From Amphritea japonica ATCC BAA-1530 (GTDB lineage: Bacteria; Pseudomonadota; Gammaproteobacteria; Pseudomonadales; Balneatricaceae), in the NCBI RefSeq assembly GCF_016592435.1, contig NZ_AP014545.1, positions 1,178,001 through 1,242,000 on the forward strand: a stretch of 64,000 nt of DNA. Reading direction: 5' to 3'. The notes beneath the pieces were generated by a model, which was not told the origin of the DNA, searched no databases, and saw only the letters and a list, made by a program, of their open reading frames with translations. Positions 43,372 to 53,284 of the stretch are shown here, one piece after another (within the stretch, counting starts at the first letter, position 1; each line of letters begins with the position of its first letter). Position numbers and translations under genes: made by a program.

Positions 43372-45456
43372 TCAGTTTTTAATAGCTATATATTTGTCTG
43401 CCAGCTCAATCATATCAAGCAGTATTCTGCCCGTTTCGGTGAGAATCGCTTCTTGTTCAGGCCTGATGGTTTTACCCTGAGCATCTTTTTCAAGTAGATC
43501 ATCCAGTTCACTCAGCTCGCTTATTTCGGGTAATTTCTTTGCTGCGCGACGTTGGTTTTCTTGTGTCAGAAGCCATTGTTCTGATGCCTCACGCTCACTT
43601 TGAAGTGTTGTTTCATTCAATGAGAGCTCTCGATCCAGTTTATTCTCATTCAGCCGTTCAAGCTGCGAGTTCATAAAGAGGAAGTCGGGATTTTGTTTTG
43701 TTCGTTTTGTATAACGTTCAATGAGTTCAGGCAGAATTGAATTAAAGCTGAAGTAGCGACGATGGGGTGTTTCAGCAACCATGTCCCAGGGTAAGGCGCC
43801 ATCCAGTGAGCTTTCTCCTATCACTTCAGTGTCGTAGAGCGTAGGAAGGTTAACATCGGGTATGACGCCTTTATGTTGGGTGCTTTCACCGGAGATACGA
43901 TAAAACTTTGCGTGGGTTAGTTTGATCTGACCATGGTGCAGTGGCGACAGCGTTTGTACAGTGCCTTTACCAAAGGTTTGGCCACCGACAATGATCCCTC
44001 GTTGATAATCCTGAATCGCACCGGCAAAGATTTCTGATGCTGAAGCACTTAAACGATTGACCAGAACGGCCATTGGCCCACGATAAGCGATTCGAGGATC
44101 CGGGTCTCTTAAAACCTGTACCCGATTGCCAGGGTCTCTGATCTGGACTGTCGGGCCCCGATTAATAAACAAACCTACAAGCTCGTTAGCCTCTCGAAGC
44201 GAGCCACCACCGTTATCACGAAGATCTATGATTAGCCCATCGATTTCTTCTTTTCTGAGTTCATTAAGCAGCTGAATCGTATCGCGGGTGGTACTTTTAT
44301 AGTCTCTTTCACCTCTTTGCAGAGCAGCAAAATCAATATAGAAGGCAGGGATGCTGATGACCCCCAGCTTATAGGGTTTGCCCTGGTGATCGAGTTTGAT
44401 AATGCGGCTTTGGGCAGCTTGCTCTTCCAGTTTGACTTTATTACGCTGAATCTTGATGACTTTGTGCTGTCCCTCTTTGCCATCAGCGGGGATGAGTTCA
44501 AGTTTGACGATCGTATCTTTCGGGCCACGGATGAGGGCGACTACTTCATCAAGCCTCCAGCCAACAACGTCCTGAATTTCACCATCTTCACCCTGACCGA
44601 CACCGACAATCAGATCCGCAGGCTTAAGCTGACCGGCTTTTTCAGCGGGGCCGGCAGGAACCAGTCGGACTACTTTTGTATTCTCATTTTCGCTCTGTAA
44701 TACCGCCCCGATCCCTTCCAGAGATAGGCTCATATTGATATTGAAGTTTTCGGATCTGCGGGGGGAAAAGTATTGCGTATGAGGGTCAAACTGTTGTGTA
44801 AGAGCGTTGGCAAAACTTTGGAAAACATCTTCACTATTGGTTTGCTGGGCTCTGGCTAGTTGGCTTTTATAACGTTTAAGTATGACCTCTTTTGCCTCAT
44901 CAACGGTCTTATCCGCTAGTTTGAGACTTAACAGCGCGCTTTTCAGACGTTTACGCCAGAACTCGTCCATCTCGGCTTGGTTCGCAGGCCAAAGGCTTTT
45001 TTCTCGATCGGTTAACAATGTTTCGTCCAGATCAAAATTGACCTTGAAGTCTGGATCTTCCAATGTGGTAATCAGGGTTTCTAAGCGTTCCTGAGTACGA
45101 ATCTGATAGCGGTTGAAGATGGTGTACGCTGCGGTCAAATCAGCATTCTTAATTTCGTCATCTATCAATGGGCGGAATTTTTGAAATTCTGTGATATCGG
45201 AACGATAAAAATATGCTTTTGTGGGGTCAAGGCTTTCTAAATATTGATCTAGCACTTTGCCCGATAGCTCATCATTCAGTACGATATCGTTGTAGTGATC
45301 CTGATTCAGAGAGGTTACGATATCAACGATGGTTTGATTATGAATAGGTTCTGGTTGTAAAACAGAATGCGTTTTCGCATTTGTCGGAAGCGCGATAACC
45401 AGGCTCAGCAAAATTGGAGTAGCGAGCAGTTGACGAAGTTTACTTGTGTTTATCAA
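43372..45456 (-). CDS. prc: Tail-specific (carboxy-terminal processing) periplasmic protease
   Basis: A 695-residue S41A protease that degrades tagged periplasmic proteins and trims envelope proteins. Signal peptide (SKLRQLLATPILLSLVIALPTNA), an N-terminal helical domain, PDZ (LEGIGAVLQSENENTKVVRLVPAGPAEKAGQLKPADLI), the protease core with DNGGG and the catalytic Ser in NRLSASASEIFAGA and Lys in FGKGTVQ, and a C-terminal DUF3340 region. The frame runs to TTG 45504, but TTG 45456 has AGGAAC eight bases upstream and begins directly at the signal peptide, so I prefer it. Confidence 0.93.
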   Translation of the reverse strand: MINTSKLRQLLATPILLSLVIALPTNAKTHSVLQPEPIHNQTIVDIVTSLNQDHYNDIVLNDELSGKVLDQYLESLDPTKAYFYRSDITEFQKFRPLIDDEIKNADLTAAYTIFNRYQIRTQERLETLITTLEDPDFKVNFDLDETLLTDREKSLWPANQAEMDEFWRKRLKSALLSLKLADKTVDEAKEVILKRYKSQLARAQQTNSEDVFQSFANALTQQFDPHTQYFSPRRSENFNINMSLSLEGIGAVLQSENENTKVVRLVPAGPAEKAGQLKPADLIVGVGQGEDGEIQDVVGWRLDEVVALIRGPKDTIVKLELIPADGKEGQHKVIKIQRNKVKLEEQAAQSRIIKLDHQGKPYKLGVISIPAFYIDFAALQRGERDYKSTTRDTIQLLNELRKEEIDGLIIDLRDNGGGSLREANELVGLFINRGPTVQIRDPGNRVQVLRDPDPRIAYRGPMAVLVNRLSASASEIFAGAIQDYQRGIIVGGQTFGKGTVQTLSPLHHGQIKLTHAKFYRISGESTQHKGVIPDVNLPTLYDTEVIGESSLDGALPWDMVAETPHRRYFSFNSILPELIERYTKRTKQNPDFLFMNSQLERLNENKLDRELSLNETTLQSEREASEQWLLTQENQRRAAKKLPEISELSELDDLLEKDAQGKTIRPEQEAILTETGRILLDMIELADKYIAIKN

Positions 45457-45614
45457 GCTATATGTTCCTGTTTTACTACAAGGTATAGATTCTGAGACAG
45501 ACAAATTGACCGCTTGTTCCCTTTGCTCAGATCTTCTGAGTGTAGTCTTGTCGTGAGCTGATGTAAAATCAACAGCTTATCTCTATTTTAATATTCAGAG
45601 CAGGTATTGCCAGC

Positions 45615-46145
45615 GTGATTAAACGAGTTTTTGGTATGGCGGTTTTAGCGACGATTGTCGCTATTTCAAGTGGTTGTGGTGAAAGTGAAGAGGAAAAACG
45701 GTTTCATCAGGAGTTAATTGAGAAAGCGCTGAATGACGATACTAAAAAAGCAGGCGACCGCTTCCTGGCTGAAAATGCAGAACGCGAGGGCGTTGTGATT
45801 ACTGCGTCTGGGCTTCAGTATGAGGTATTGCAGGCTGCAACGGGTGATAGTCCGCGGATACAGGACGATGTCAGGGTTAACTACAGTAGCTGGAAAATCA
45901 ACGGCGAAGCGTTTGAGAGCTCGGAAGCTCAGGAAGTGAAACCCATTTTCCCGGTGCGGAGTGTCATTAAAGGCTGGCGAGAAGCGCTTCTGAAAATGGC
46001 GCCGGGCTCAAAATGGAAGCTTTATCTGCCATCTGAGCTTGCCTATGGTGCGCGGAGTCCGGCAGAATCAATTCCAGCAAACTCCACTCTGATTTTTGAA
46101 ATTGAGTTGTTAGAAGTTTTGCCTCACGAAAAGGCTGACCAATGA
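45615..46145 (+). CDS. FKBP-type peptidyl-prolyl isomerase lipoprotein
   Basis: 176 residues. An N-terminal lipoprotein signal ends ISSGC, so it is anchored to the outer or inner membrane face. A short helical region ([30 protein letters not shown]) precedes the FKBP domain (about 62-172: [62 protein letters not shown]). Mip/FkpA-like but shorter in the dimer helix. GTG start. It overlaps apeB by ATGA, and is divergent from prc, another envelope quality-control gene. Confidence 0.9.
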   Translation: MIKRVFGMAVLATIVAISSGCGESEEEKRFHQELIEKALNDDTKKAGDRFLAENAEREGVVITASGLQYEVLQAATGDSPRIQDDVRVNYSSWKINGEAFESSEAQEVKPIFPVRSVIKGWREALLKMAPGSKWKLYLPSELAYGARSPAESIPANSTLIFEIELLEVLPHEKADQ

Positions 46146-47440
46146 TGCAAAAAGACCCGTTTAATCAACAGTTATTTGAATTCCTGGCGGATGCGCCTAC
46201 ACCCTTTCATGCGGTATATGAGATGCGGGGATGGTTGCAGCAAGCGGGTTATATTGAGCTCGAAGAGCAAAATGCCTGGAGTGTTCATCCGGGGGGACGT
46301 TATTTTATCGTGCGTAATGAGTCCTCAATCATTGCCTGGAATATGCCTGCGAACTCTGATCTGATCGATTCCGGTATGCGTATGGTTGGTGCTCATACCG
46401 ATAGCCCCTGCCTGAAAGTGAAACCTAATCCTGAAACAGTACGTCAGGGGTGTTTGCGGTTGGGTGTTGAGGTATACGGGGGAGCGTTGTTGAACCCTTG
46501 GTTTGACCGTGATCTGTCGTTGGCTGGTCGCGTCAGTTATGTGGGAACAGAGGGTAATGTTAAAAGTGAATTGGTTGATTTTTCAAGGCCAATTGCGATT
46601 ATCCCAAGTTTGGCTATTCACCTTGATCGTGAAGCCAATAAAGATCGAACTGTGAATCCGCAAAACGATTTGCCACCGATTCTGGCGCAATTACATGGAG
46701 ATGGTAAAGCAGAGCTTCGCCAGTTATTGAAGAAAGAGCTGGCAGCGATCGATATCGACGATGTTGATGAAGTATTGGATTATGAGCTGTTTTTCTATGA
46801 TGTTCAGAAGCCATCTTATATAGGTCTGGATAACGAATTCTTTGCCTCAGCCCGCCTGGATAATTTATTAAGTTGCTTTATTGGTTTACAGGCCCTGCTT
46901 GATTCAGATACAGATCAGGGCGCATTGCTGGTCTGTAACGATCACGAAGAGGTCGGCAGTATGAGTGCTGCCGGTGCGCAGGGACCGATGCTGAAGCAGT
47001 TACTGGAACGTTTGTTACCTGATTCAGAATCCCGTAATCGAATGATTGCTAACTCGATGATGGTATCAGTTGATAATGCTCACGCGGTACACCCAAACTT
47101 TACCGATAAGCACGATGGTAATCATGGCCCTCGGATGAACAGCGGAGCGGTGATCAAAATTAACGCCAATCAGCGTTATGCCTCAAACAGTGAAACCTCA
47201 GCGCTATTTCGTCATATTGCTCAGCAGGAAGGGGTAACGCTCCAGTCTTTCGTGGTAAGAAGTGATATGGCTTGCGGTAGCACTATAGGGCCTATTACTG
47301 CTGCTGAAATTGGGGTTAAAACAATTGATATAGGTGTACCACAGTTGGCGATGCACTCTATCCGTGAGCTGGCAGGCAGTGATGATCCGGTGAATCTGGC
47401 AAAAGTCTTAAGTCGATTTTATCAGCAGGCCAGTGTTTGA
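46142..47440 (+). CDS. apeB: M18 family aminopeptidase (aspartyl aminopeptidase-like)
   Basis: 432 residues; a cytosolic dodecameric zinc peptidase removing N-terminal acidic residues. Metal and catalytic regions are all seen: [48 protein letters not shown], and [36 protein letters not shown]. Normal length. It overlaps the FKBP gene by four bases. Confidence 0.95.
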   Translation: MMQKDPFNQQLFEFLADAPTPFHAVYEMRGWLQQAGYIELEEQNAWSVHPGGRYFIVRNESSIIAWNMPANSDLIDSGMRMVGAHTDSPCLKVKPNPETVRQGCLRLGVEVYGGALLNPWFDRDLSLAGRVSYVGTEGNVKSELVDFSRPIAIIPSLAIHLDREANKDRTVNPQNDLPPILAQLHGDGKAELRQLLKKELAAIDIDDVDEVLDYELFFYDVQKPSYIGLDNEFFASARLDNLLSCFIGLQALLDSDTDQGALLVCNDHEEVGSMSAAGAQGPMLKQLLERLLPDSESRNRMIANSMMVSVDNAHAVHPNFTDKHDGNHGPRMNSGAVIKINANQRYASNSETSALFRHIAQQEGVTLQSFVVRSDMACGSTIGPITAAEIGVKTIDIGVPQLAMHSIRELAGSDDPVNLAKVLSRFYQQASV

Positions 47441-47481
47441 TAGATCATTTCTATCTAACCTGATCTCAGGGCCTTAAATCA

Positions 47482-47506
47482 GGACTGGTGAAAGCCAGTC
47501 ATTTGC
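47482..47506 (+). terminator. Weak hairpin after apeB
   Basis: GACTGG and CCAGTC arms with a 6-base loop are followed by ATTTGCTC. The T-run is short; a weak terminator at best. Confidence 0.4.
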
Positions 47507-47588
47507 TCAAGAATACGCATAAATTAGCTAGTGCCTCTTTTGGCTCCATCCAAGCTATTTCAGACTACTTTAATTGAGACATGAATCT

Positions 47589-48476
47589 ATGTTGAATGAC
47601 ACAACGACCCGCTTAAATAAATATATCAGTGAAAGCGGTATCTGTTCCCGGAGGGATGCGGATCGCTTTATTGAGCAGGGGAATGTGTACGTCAATGGCA
47701 AACGTGCGTCCGTTGGTGACAGAGTCTCACCTGGGGATCTGGTCAAGGTTAACGGCCAGGCGATTGATCCGGAAGAGGCGGAAGACTTTATATTTATCGC
47801 CCTGAATAAGCCGGTTGGTGTGGTTAGCACTACTGAAGGTAGCGAACGTAATAACATTGTTGATTTTGTAAACCACAGTACCCGTATATTTCCGATTGGT
47901 CGTCTGGATAAAGATTCTCAGGGATTAATTTTTCTGACGAATAATGGTGATCTGGTAAATAAGATACTGCGTGCAGGTAACAAGCATGAAAAAGAGTATC
48001 TGGTGACGGTTAATAAACCGATAACCGATGAGTTTATTTCCGGCATGATGGCCGGAGTGCCAATGCTAGGGGTGATTACTAAGAAATGTAAAATCGTTAA
48101 AGATTCGTCAAAGGTATTCAGGATTACTTTGATTCAGGGTCTGAATCGCCAGATTCGTCGAATGTGCGAGCATTTTAATTATGAGGTTACAAAGCTGGAC
48201 CGGGTTCGCATTATGAATGTAGACCTTAAAGGTTTACCAGTTGGCGAGTGGCGTGATTTGAACGAAACCGAGATGGCTGAGATACTAAAAGCCGCGGCAG
48301 GGTCCTCTTCGGAAGCGCCTACAGGTAAGAAAAAACGAAAAAACCACCTCGTAGCCAGCAGAAAGCTAAAGGAAGTAACAATCAAAGAGATAAGCCGAAG
48401 CCAGGCGATAGTCCTCGCGGGCGATCTGCTCGCCCCCCCAGAAAAGCTCGCCGACGTTAAGGATCACTTGTTCTAG
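47589..48476 (+). CDS. rluF: 23S rRNA pseudouridine synthase RluF, with a possibly frameshifted tail
   Basis: Makes pseudouridine at 23S rRNA 2604 (E. coli numbering). 295 residues from ATG 47589: S4 domain (7-55; [25 protein letters not shown]) and the RsuA-type catalytic core with [10 protein letters not shown] (catalytic D107), [10 protein letters not shown] and [13 protein letters not shown]. After about residue 245 the -1 frame codes for a basic Pro/Arg tail ending ARRR at 48460, like other RluF tails, while the zero frame gives an unrelated end. An in-phase A-AAA-AAC sits exactly at the switch. Frameshift mutation, sequence error or programmed slip are all possible. Confidence 0.9.
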   Translation: MLNDTTTRLNKYISESGICSRRDADRFIEQGNVYVNGKRASVGDRVSPGDLVKVNGQAIDPEEAEDFIFIALNKPVGVVSTTEGSERNNIVDFVNHSTRIFPIGRLDKDSQGLIFLTNNGDLVNKILRAGNKHEKEYLVTVNKPITDEFISGMMAGVPMLGVITKKCKIVKDSSKVFRITLIQGLNRQIRRMCEHFNYEVTKLDRVRIMNVDLKGLPVGEWRDLNETEMAEILKAAAGSSSEAPTGKKKRKNHLVASRKLKEVTIKEISRSQAIVLAGDLLAPPEKLADVKDHLF

Positions 48477-48583
48477 CTGATCATAGGCGCCTTCAGGTGT
48501 TTAAGGATCGAGAAAATTGATCACAGTAGTCATTTGATTTACGTGGTAAGATCCTCTGCTTTTTAATCGAATGAGATTCGCAA

Positions 48584-48925
48584 ATGTCAGATAAGTTTTT
48601 CTTTAAAGGTCGGCAGGATGCTCGTCAAAGTCATATTGGAAGTGGTTATGCGACTAAGGCAAGTCATAAAGCGGGCAGCAAGAAATTTCCGCTGACGTTG
48701 GTGGTTACTGATGAAACGCGACAAAAAGAAGTCGAAAAAATGGTTGCTGAGGCGGGGCTGTACGCTGAGATTAGCATTGATACAAATGAATCCGCGGTTG
48801 AGTCAATCGTTGAACTCGAGGCTTTGTTAAATAAAGGCTCGACGGTTACTTTGGAAAAGACGCCTGCTCGAAATGATCCTTGTAGCTGCGGTAGTGGGAA
48901 AAAATACAAGAAGTGTTGTGGTTAA
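48584..48925 (+). CDS. Small SEC-C motif protein
   Basis: 113 residues ending in a SEC-C zinc motif ([17 protein letters not shown]). The N-terminus ([41 protein letters not shown]) is that of the PBPRA1643-type SWIM/SEC-C family. SEC-C motifs contact SecB or ribosome-linked partners; this family's job is unknown. Single gene with its own spacing. Confidence 0.88.
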   Translation: MSDKFFFKGRQDARQSHIGSGYATKASHKAGSKKFPLTLVVTDETRQKEVEKMVAEAGLYAEISIDTNESAVESIVELEALLNKGSTVTLEKTPARNDPCSCGSGKKYKKCCG

Positions 48926-48985
48926 GGTCTCACTATTGAAATAGCTCTGCTATTAAGCGGATATAAAAAATGTTGATAGAAGGGT

Positions 48986-49516
48986 TTGAAAGTGGTGAAT
49001 GAAGGTTCAGCTGCCATTGTCTTGTGTAATCCAAAAAGCCCCTCAAATGTTGGTGCTGTGATGCGGGCAGCGGGTTGTTACAGTGCGACCGCAATCTATT
49101 ATACAGGCACAAGATTTGAACATGCGGCTAAGTATCATCTGGATACCAAAAACGTAAATCAAAAAATACCTTTACGGGCTGTTGAATCTGTTTCTGAGCT
49201 TGCTGATGAACACCAAAAACTGGTTTGCGTAGAATTGGCAGAAGGTGCAATACCGTTGCCAGAGTTTTCTCATCCTGAAAATGCGCTATATATTTTTGGC
49301 CCGGAAGACGGCTCTATTGATCAATCGATTGTGAACGTCGCAGACTCTGTTGTATATGTCCCTACGATCGGTTGTATGAACCTGGCGGCTTCGGTCAATG
49401 TGTTGCTTTATGACCGAATGGCCAAACAAATCGATACTATTGACCACAGCGAACGTGTCAAAAAAAGTCGTGATGTTAATAATCGGCTGGTATTTAAGGG
49501 ATCTGCTCGCGTATAA
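48986..49516 (+). CDS. TrmH/SpoU-family RNA methyltransferase
   Basis: A 176-residue SPOUT (trefoil-knot) methyltransferase of the tRNA/rRNA 2'-O-methyl type. Motif 1: VLCNPKSPSNVGAVMRAAGC; motif 2: LYIFGPEDGSID; motif 3: VYVPTIGCMNLAASVNVLLYDR. No extra domain. Starts at TTG 48986 with AGAAGGG upstream; GTG 48992 or 48995 are alternatives. The target nucleotide cannot be read from sequence. Confidence 0.9.
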   Translation: MKVVNEGSAAIVLCNPKSPSNVGAVMRAAGCYSATAIYYTGTRFEHAAKYHLDTKNVNQKIPLRAVESVSELADEHQKLVCVELAEGAIPLPEFSHPENALYIFGPEDGSIDQSIVNVADSVVYVPTIGCMNLAASVNVLLYDRMAKQIDTIDHSERVKKSRDVNNRLVFKGSARV

Positions 49517-49595
49517 ATGAGCCCAGGTTCAGAATATTAGTGAAACGAGTGACGACTAAAGGCTGGTTGATGCACTGATTAAACTAAGTGCGACA

Positions 49596-49928
49596 TCATG
49601 TATTTGTATCGAGCTGACTGCTGGTATCCCAGATGACATCGCATTCTTTCTTAGCGGCGGCCTTGAGTAGCTGAATTATAGGAAAAGCCTGGCTGGTAAG
49701 CGTGACCTGAGGTTCATCGTCATTTGTAATACCAGACACCTCTGTAGCAGGCTGGTGTTTATTCGCTGCAACTTTTGTTTCTAATTGAGCCAGCGCCTTA
49801 GGGATGTCTTTGGCCAGTATTGCGCCAGGGATCCCGTCACCCTTTCCCATCAGTCTGAGTATCTTGATCGCAGTGTCGGCAAGCATTGTTATGTTTGCGC
49901 TGGCAGGGCATGAAAACGTAATAAGCAT
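49596..49928 (-). CDS. DUF1840 protein
   Basis: A 110-residue protein of the DUF1840 family: MLITFSCPASANITMLADTAIKILRLMGKGDGIPGAILAKDIPKAL, then a polar linker and IQLLKAAAKKECDVIW. Function unknown. The start has a good RBS (TTAAGGAG, read on the minus strand). Confidence 0.87.
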   Translation of the reverse strand: MLITFSCPASANITMLADTAIKILRLMGKGDGIPGAILAKDIPKALAQLETKVAANKHQPATEVSGITNDDEPQVTLTSQAFPIIQLLKAAAKKECDVIWDTSSQLDTNT

Positions 49929-50003
49929 TTTTAACTCCTTAAGTTGTTCCTTTAATGCTCAGCAGAAAACCGTTGAAGATGTGAGAATTATTCATTGTAA
50001 AAA

Positions 50004-51296
50004 TTACTGAGCTGCTGAAAGAAAGCCTTTGTCTCGCTCGTCGTCGGGCTTACTCATTGGATTCAGTTCAGGATTAAGCGGTGGTATTTCAAGCGTTGTC
50101 TTGAGGGCGGGTTTAATTGTTTCTGAATTTGAAGGGTTGATCACACCACTTGGAACCTGATTATCTTCAAAATCCTGGTCGATACATTTCTTGTAGGTAT
50201 TAGGATTAACTCTGAGTGTGTCACCATTATCCAACAGAAGGTGCAAAGAATTAACGCCATTAAGGCTTTCCTGCCGTAACACTATTCCCTGGAGACAGGA
50301 ATTATCAGGCTGCTCGTCTGAGGGTTCCATTCGATAACCAACCAGAGCACTATTTTTATACCCCGTAAACGCTTTGAATAGTGCTTCACCTATAGCAAAC
50401 CATCGGGCTATTTCCAGGGGGGGTATCGTGAATTCTGCGGGTCTGTGTGCAATGTTATTGCTTGTATTCCGAAGGCTGGAAAGCCAATAGGCAAAAATAT
50501 TGGGTAGTTCCAGGTCGGTATATTTTCTTGCACAGGTATAGAGGAGTTCGATTGCCGGGGGATGCATATTCTCTTTCAGGTGAGAGTAGACTTCATCACT
50601 TCGCTGGCTGAGCCACCATTTCAATGATGTTTCAATTGATGTTGTGAGCATCAGAACAGCAGACTGAAAGGAGCCTTCAATAAAACTGTCCCAGGCAAGG
50701 CTATATAAATTGAGATGGGGTTGTGCGCCTGCCTGGCGTTTAAGCTGCTCACCAATGCTTTTGATATCCTCCGTGTCTAACAGAATTTGTTTGCGTTCAA
50801 ATAAGGCGGGCATGGGGATGATGATGCCTTTTTCATAGGCTTGTCTGGCTTGCTTATCAAGGTGCTCGCCGAGAGGAAGGAATTGGGCTCTTTCTGCTTC
50901 TGAAAATTCCCAGTGAACGATAGGCAAACTATGCGAAGCATCAAAAAAAATTTTTTCAAAGCTAAGCGACTGTAATCGGATCCCTTTTGATGTTCGACGG
51001 ATGCTGCTATCAACATTAATTACAGCGGCTTTAATTTGGGCCAGTATGCGTCTGATTGAGTGCTGAATATCAGGGGATAAACTTTGCCAATTTGGGATAT
51101 GAGATGGATTGTTGAAAGTTAAGGCACGAATCAGATTTTGTTGTTCGGTATTATTAAGTTCGATTTCTGTTGATATGGTGATGCCTGTCGGCTGGAACGA
51201 GACGCTATGCATACCCCAGCTTAAAGAGGGATGTGAATGGCTGTTAGAAAGTAACAGCTGATTAGTGTATCTGATACGTACACTAATTTTACTCAT
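50004..51296 (-). CDS. Unrecognised 430-residue protein with a HEPN-like helical core
   Basis: I cannot name this protein. Residues 1-190 are mixed alpha/beta (an opening of beta strands with SxxTISTEIELNNTEQQNLIRAL). Residues 190-310 are helical and resemble HEPN/DUF4145-type bundles: AWDSFIEGSFQSAVLMLTTSIETSLKWWL and LRNTSNNIAHRPAEFT, an Arg-Asn...His pattern. The C-terminus has a small beta part (SLHLLLDNGDTLRVNPNTYKKC) and an acidic Pro-rich tail. No membrane segment. The gene stands alone, 75 bases upstream of the DUF1840 gene on the same strand. Confidence 0.7.
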   Translation of the reverse strand: MSKISVRIRYTNQLLLSNSHSHPSLSWGMHSVSFQPTGITISTEIELNNTEQQNLIRALTFNNPSHIPNWQSLSPDIQHSIRRILAQIKAAVINVDSSIRRTSKGIRLQSLSFEKIFFDASHSLPIVHWEFSEAERAQFLPLGEHLDKQARQAYEKGIIIPMPALFERKQILLDTEDIKSIGEQLKRQAGAQPHLNLYSLAWDSFIEGSFQSAVLMLTTSIETSLKWWLSQRSDEVYSHLKENMHPPAIELLYTCARKYTDLELPNIFAYWLSSLRNTSNNIAHRPAEFTIPPLEIARWFAIGEALFKAFTGYKNSALVGYRMEPSDEQPDNSCLQGIVLRQESLNGVNSLHLLLDNGDTLRVNPNTYKKCIDQDFEDNQVPSGVINPSNSETIKPALKTTLEIPPLNPELNPMSKPDDERDKGFLSAAQ

Positions 51297-51778
51297 CTAT
51301 AGATACCCTAGGCCGACTTAAAATTTAAAAAATGATGACAGATGATAAACCTGGAGGCTTTCATCGTTGGCAACATTTACCAAACTTAGCGTGCTATAGG
51401 ATAAATAGCATACCTGTTGGATAAGCCCAAAGGAAGTGTAGGGGTATTAATATTGGGTGTTGTCATTTTTCATATGAATAAATGGCGGAAGTAGATTTGC
51501 TATTTATAAAGAAGGTTTTCTGAATTAAATTGGTTGTGAATAAGTCAAATGAGTTTTCTGTAGTAGCTCTGATAATCGCCTTTCGAGAGTTCCAGAGGTT
51601 CACCCCGTATGTGTGTCATGACGGCCTTGATAGTCAGTCTTTCTGCAAGACAGTCCTCAGAGGGATTACTATAGAGCAAGGTATTTGTTAGCGGTTTTCT
51701 GCCTATTAATTGATGCTTGAAGGTGATTGTCGGGACTTTTTACAACAACAGGGGTTTCACCTGACCCAGAGAGTATCT
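51297..51778. other. Intergenic region between the HEPN-like gene and modA
   Basis: About 480 bases separating divergent genes; it must hold both promoters. Short hairpins can form (GTCTT/AAGAC near 51640-51660). I looked for an Moco riboswitch and for ModE half-sites before modA and could not support either. Confidence 0.5.
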
Positions 51779-52573
51779 ATGCTAAGTATCTTAAGGGTGA
51801 TTGCTTCAAGAGCGGTGGTTTTGAAAACAATATATACAAGAGTCCGGGCAATCTGTCTTCTATTAATACTCTGGAGCAATGGTTTATATGCGGAGGGTAT
51901 CAAAGTAGCGGTTTCATCAAATTTCACTGCTGCTGCTAAAGAGCTCGTGCAGCTATTTGAGGTTCAGCACGGTATTGAAGTTTCCCTGAGCTTTGGCTCA
52001 ACCGGCAAGCTCTTTGCGCAGATTCACTACGGAGCGCCCTTTGACCTTTTTCTGGCCGCTGATGCCGAAAGACCAGCGAAGCTGGTTGCACTCGGCGATG
52101 CTATTAAAGATACTCAGTTTACCTACGCGATTGGCAAAATTGCTTTGTATAGTAAGTCTACTTCATTAGCGGGCCTGTCAATTGATCAGCTCAGAGCATT
52201 GTTAAGTAATGGTCTGGTAGCAATGGCAAACCCGAAGACGGCTCCCTATGGAGTAGCAGCGCAACAGGCGTTGGATAAAATGGGTGTATCGGAATCGCCT
52301 AATAGCAAACGGATATATGGTGAAAATATCGCCCAGACTTATCAATTTATTGAAACAGGAAATGTAAAACTGGGCTTTGTTTCTTTGTCACAGATGATAG
52401 TGAATCCGCGTAATGTCTATTGGCTGGTGCCTCTGGAATACTATCAACCTTTGAAACAGGATGCAGTACTGCTAAAGAGCGGGGCTGATAACCCAGAGGC
52501 GAAACAGTTCTTACATTTTCTTAACACCCCGCAAGCACGGTCCGTTATGCAAAAGCATGGGTATGGAGTGTGA
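51779..52573 (+). CDS. modA: Molybdate-binding periplasmic protein ModA
   Basis: The solute-binding protein of the molybdate/tungstate transporter. After a signal peptide (to ...SNGLYA), the chain opens IKVAVSSNFTAAAKELVQLF, with SFGSTGKLFAQIHYGAPFDLFLAADAERPAKL and the later ENIAQTYQFIETGNVKLGFVSLSQM, all ModA hallmarks. ATG 51779 has AGAGAG upstream; the open frame reaches back to 51710 but that would place 23 extra residues before the signal sequence. First of modABC. Confidence 0.92.
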   Translation: MLSILRVIASRAVVLKTIYTRVRAICLLLILWSNGLYAEGIKVAVSSNFTAAAKELVQLFEVQHGIEVSLSFGSTGKLFAQIHYGAPFDLFLAADAERPAKLVALGDAIKDTQFTYAIGKIALYSKSTSLAGLSIDQLRALLSNGLVAMANPKTAPYGVAAQQALDKMGVSESPNSKRIYGENIAQTYQFIETGNVKLGFVSLSQMIVNPRNVYWLVPLEYYQPLKQDAVLLKSGADNPEAKQFLHFLNTPQARSVMQKHGYGV

Positions 52574-52618
52574 TATTGTTGTATGGAGTCGTACGGCAGG
52601 AGCGAAGGAGACTAGTCA

Positions 52619-53284
52619 ATGCTTGATGCGATTCTTCTGACCCTGAAACTGGCCTCAGTGACGACGGTGATATTATTGTTGCTGGGAATTCCTCTGGCAT
52701 GGTGGTTATCCAGATCAGGTTCCTGGTGGAGTGAAGTGGTTGCAACACTGGTCGCGCTGCCATTAGTTTTGCCTCCGACGGTGTTAGGTTTTTACTTACT
52801 TATTTTGTTGAGCCCCACCAGTGCGCCGGGTCAGATGATTGAGTCACTTATCGGATTTCGCTTGCCTTTTACCTTTGCCGGGCTAGTGGTTGGATCAGTA
52901 GTGTATTCTATGCCTTTTGTCGTGCAACCGATCCGTAACGCCTTCGATGCTATGGGAGAGCGACCGATGGAAGTTGCTGCGACCCTGCGAGCATCTCCGC
53001 TAAATGCCTTTTTCAATGTAGCGATTCCGCTGGCCAGCTCAGGTATTCTTACAGGGACCGTTCTTGGGTTTGCACACACAGTGGGTGAGTTTGGTGTGGT
53101 GTTGATGATTGGCGGAAACATCCCCGGTGAAACCCAGGTACTCTCGATCGCCATCTATGACTATGTTGAGACAATGAATTGGGAGATGGCTCACTTACTA
53201 TCTCTGATGATGTTGGTGTTTTCCTTTCTGGTGATTCTAATTATGAACCTGTCAGAGAAGAAGCTGAGGAAAAGGCTGGCATGA
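52619..53284 (+). CDS. modB: Molybdate ABC transporter permease ModB
   Basis: A 221-residue membrane protein with five or six helices and the ABC permease loop [42 protein letters not shown]. It starts 45 bases after modA and overlaps modC by ATGA, so modBC are translationally coupled. Confidence 0.95.
   Translation: MLDAILLTLKLASVTTVILLLLGIPLAWWLSRSGSWWSEVVATLVALPLVLPPTVLGFYLLILLSPTSAPGQMIESLIGFRLPFTFAGLVVGSVVYSMPFVVQPIRNAFDAMGERPMEVAATLRASPLNAFFNVAIPLASSGILTGTVLGFAHTVGEFGVVLMIGGNIPGETQVLSIAIYDYVETMNWEMAHLLSLMMLVFSFLVILIMNLSEKKLRKRLA

Noticed and set aside
51540-51778. Molybdenum-cofactor or other riboswitch before modA
   Set aside because: Short hairpins exist but I could not match any conserved riboswitch core; no call made.
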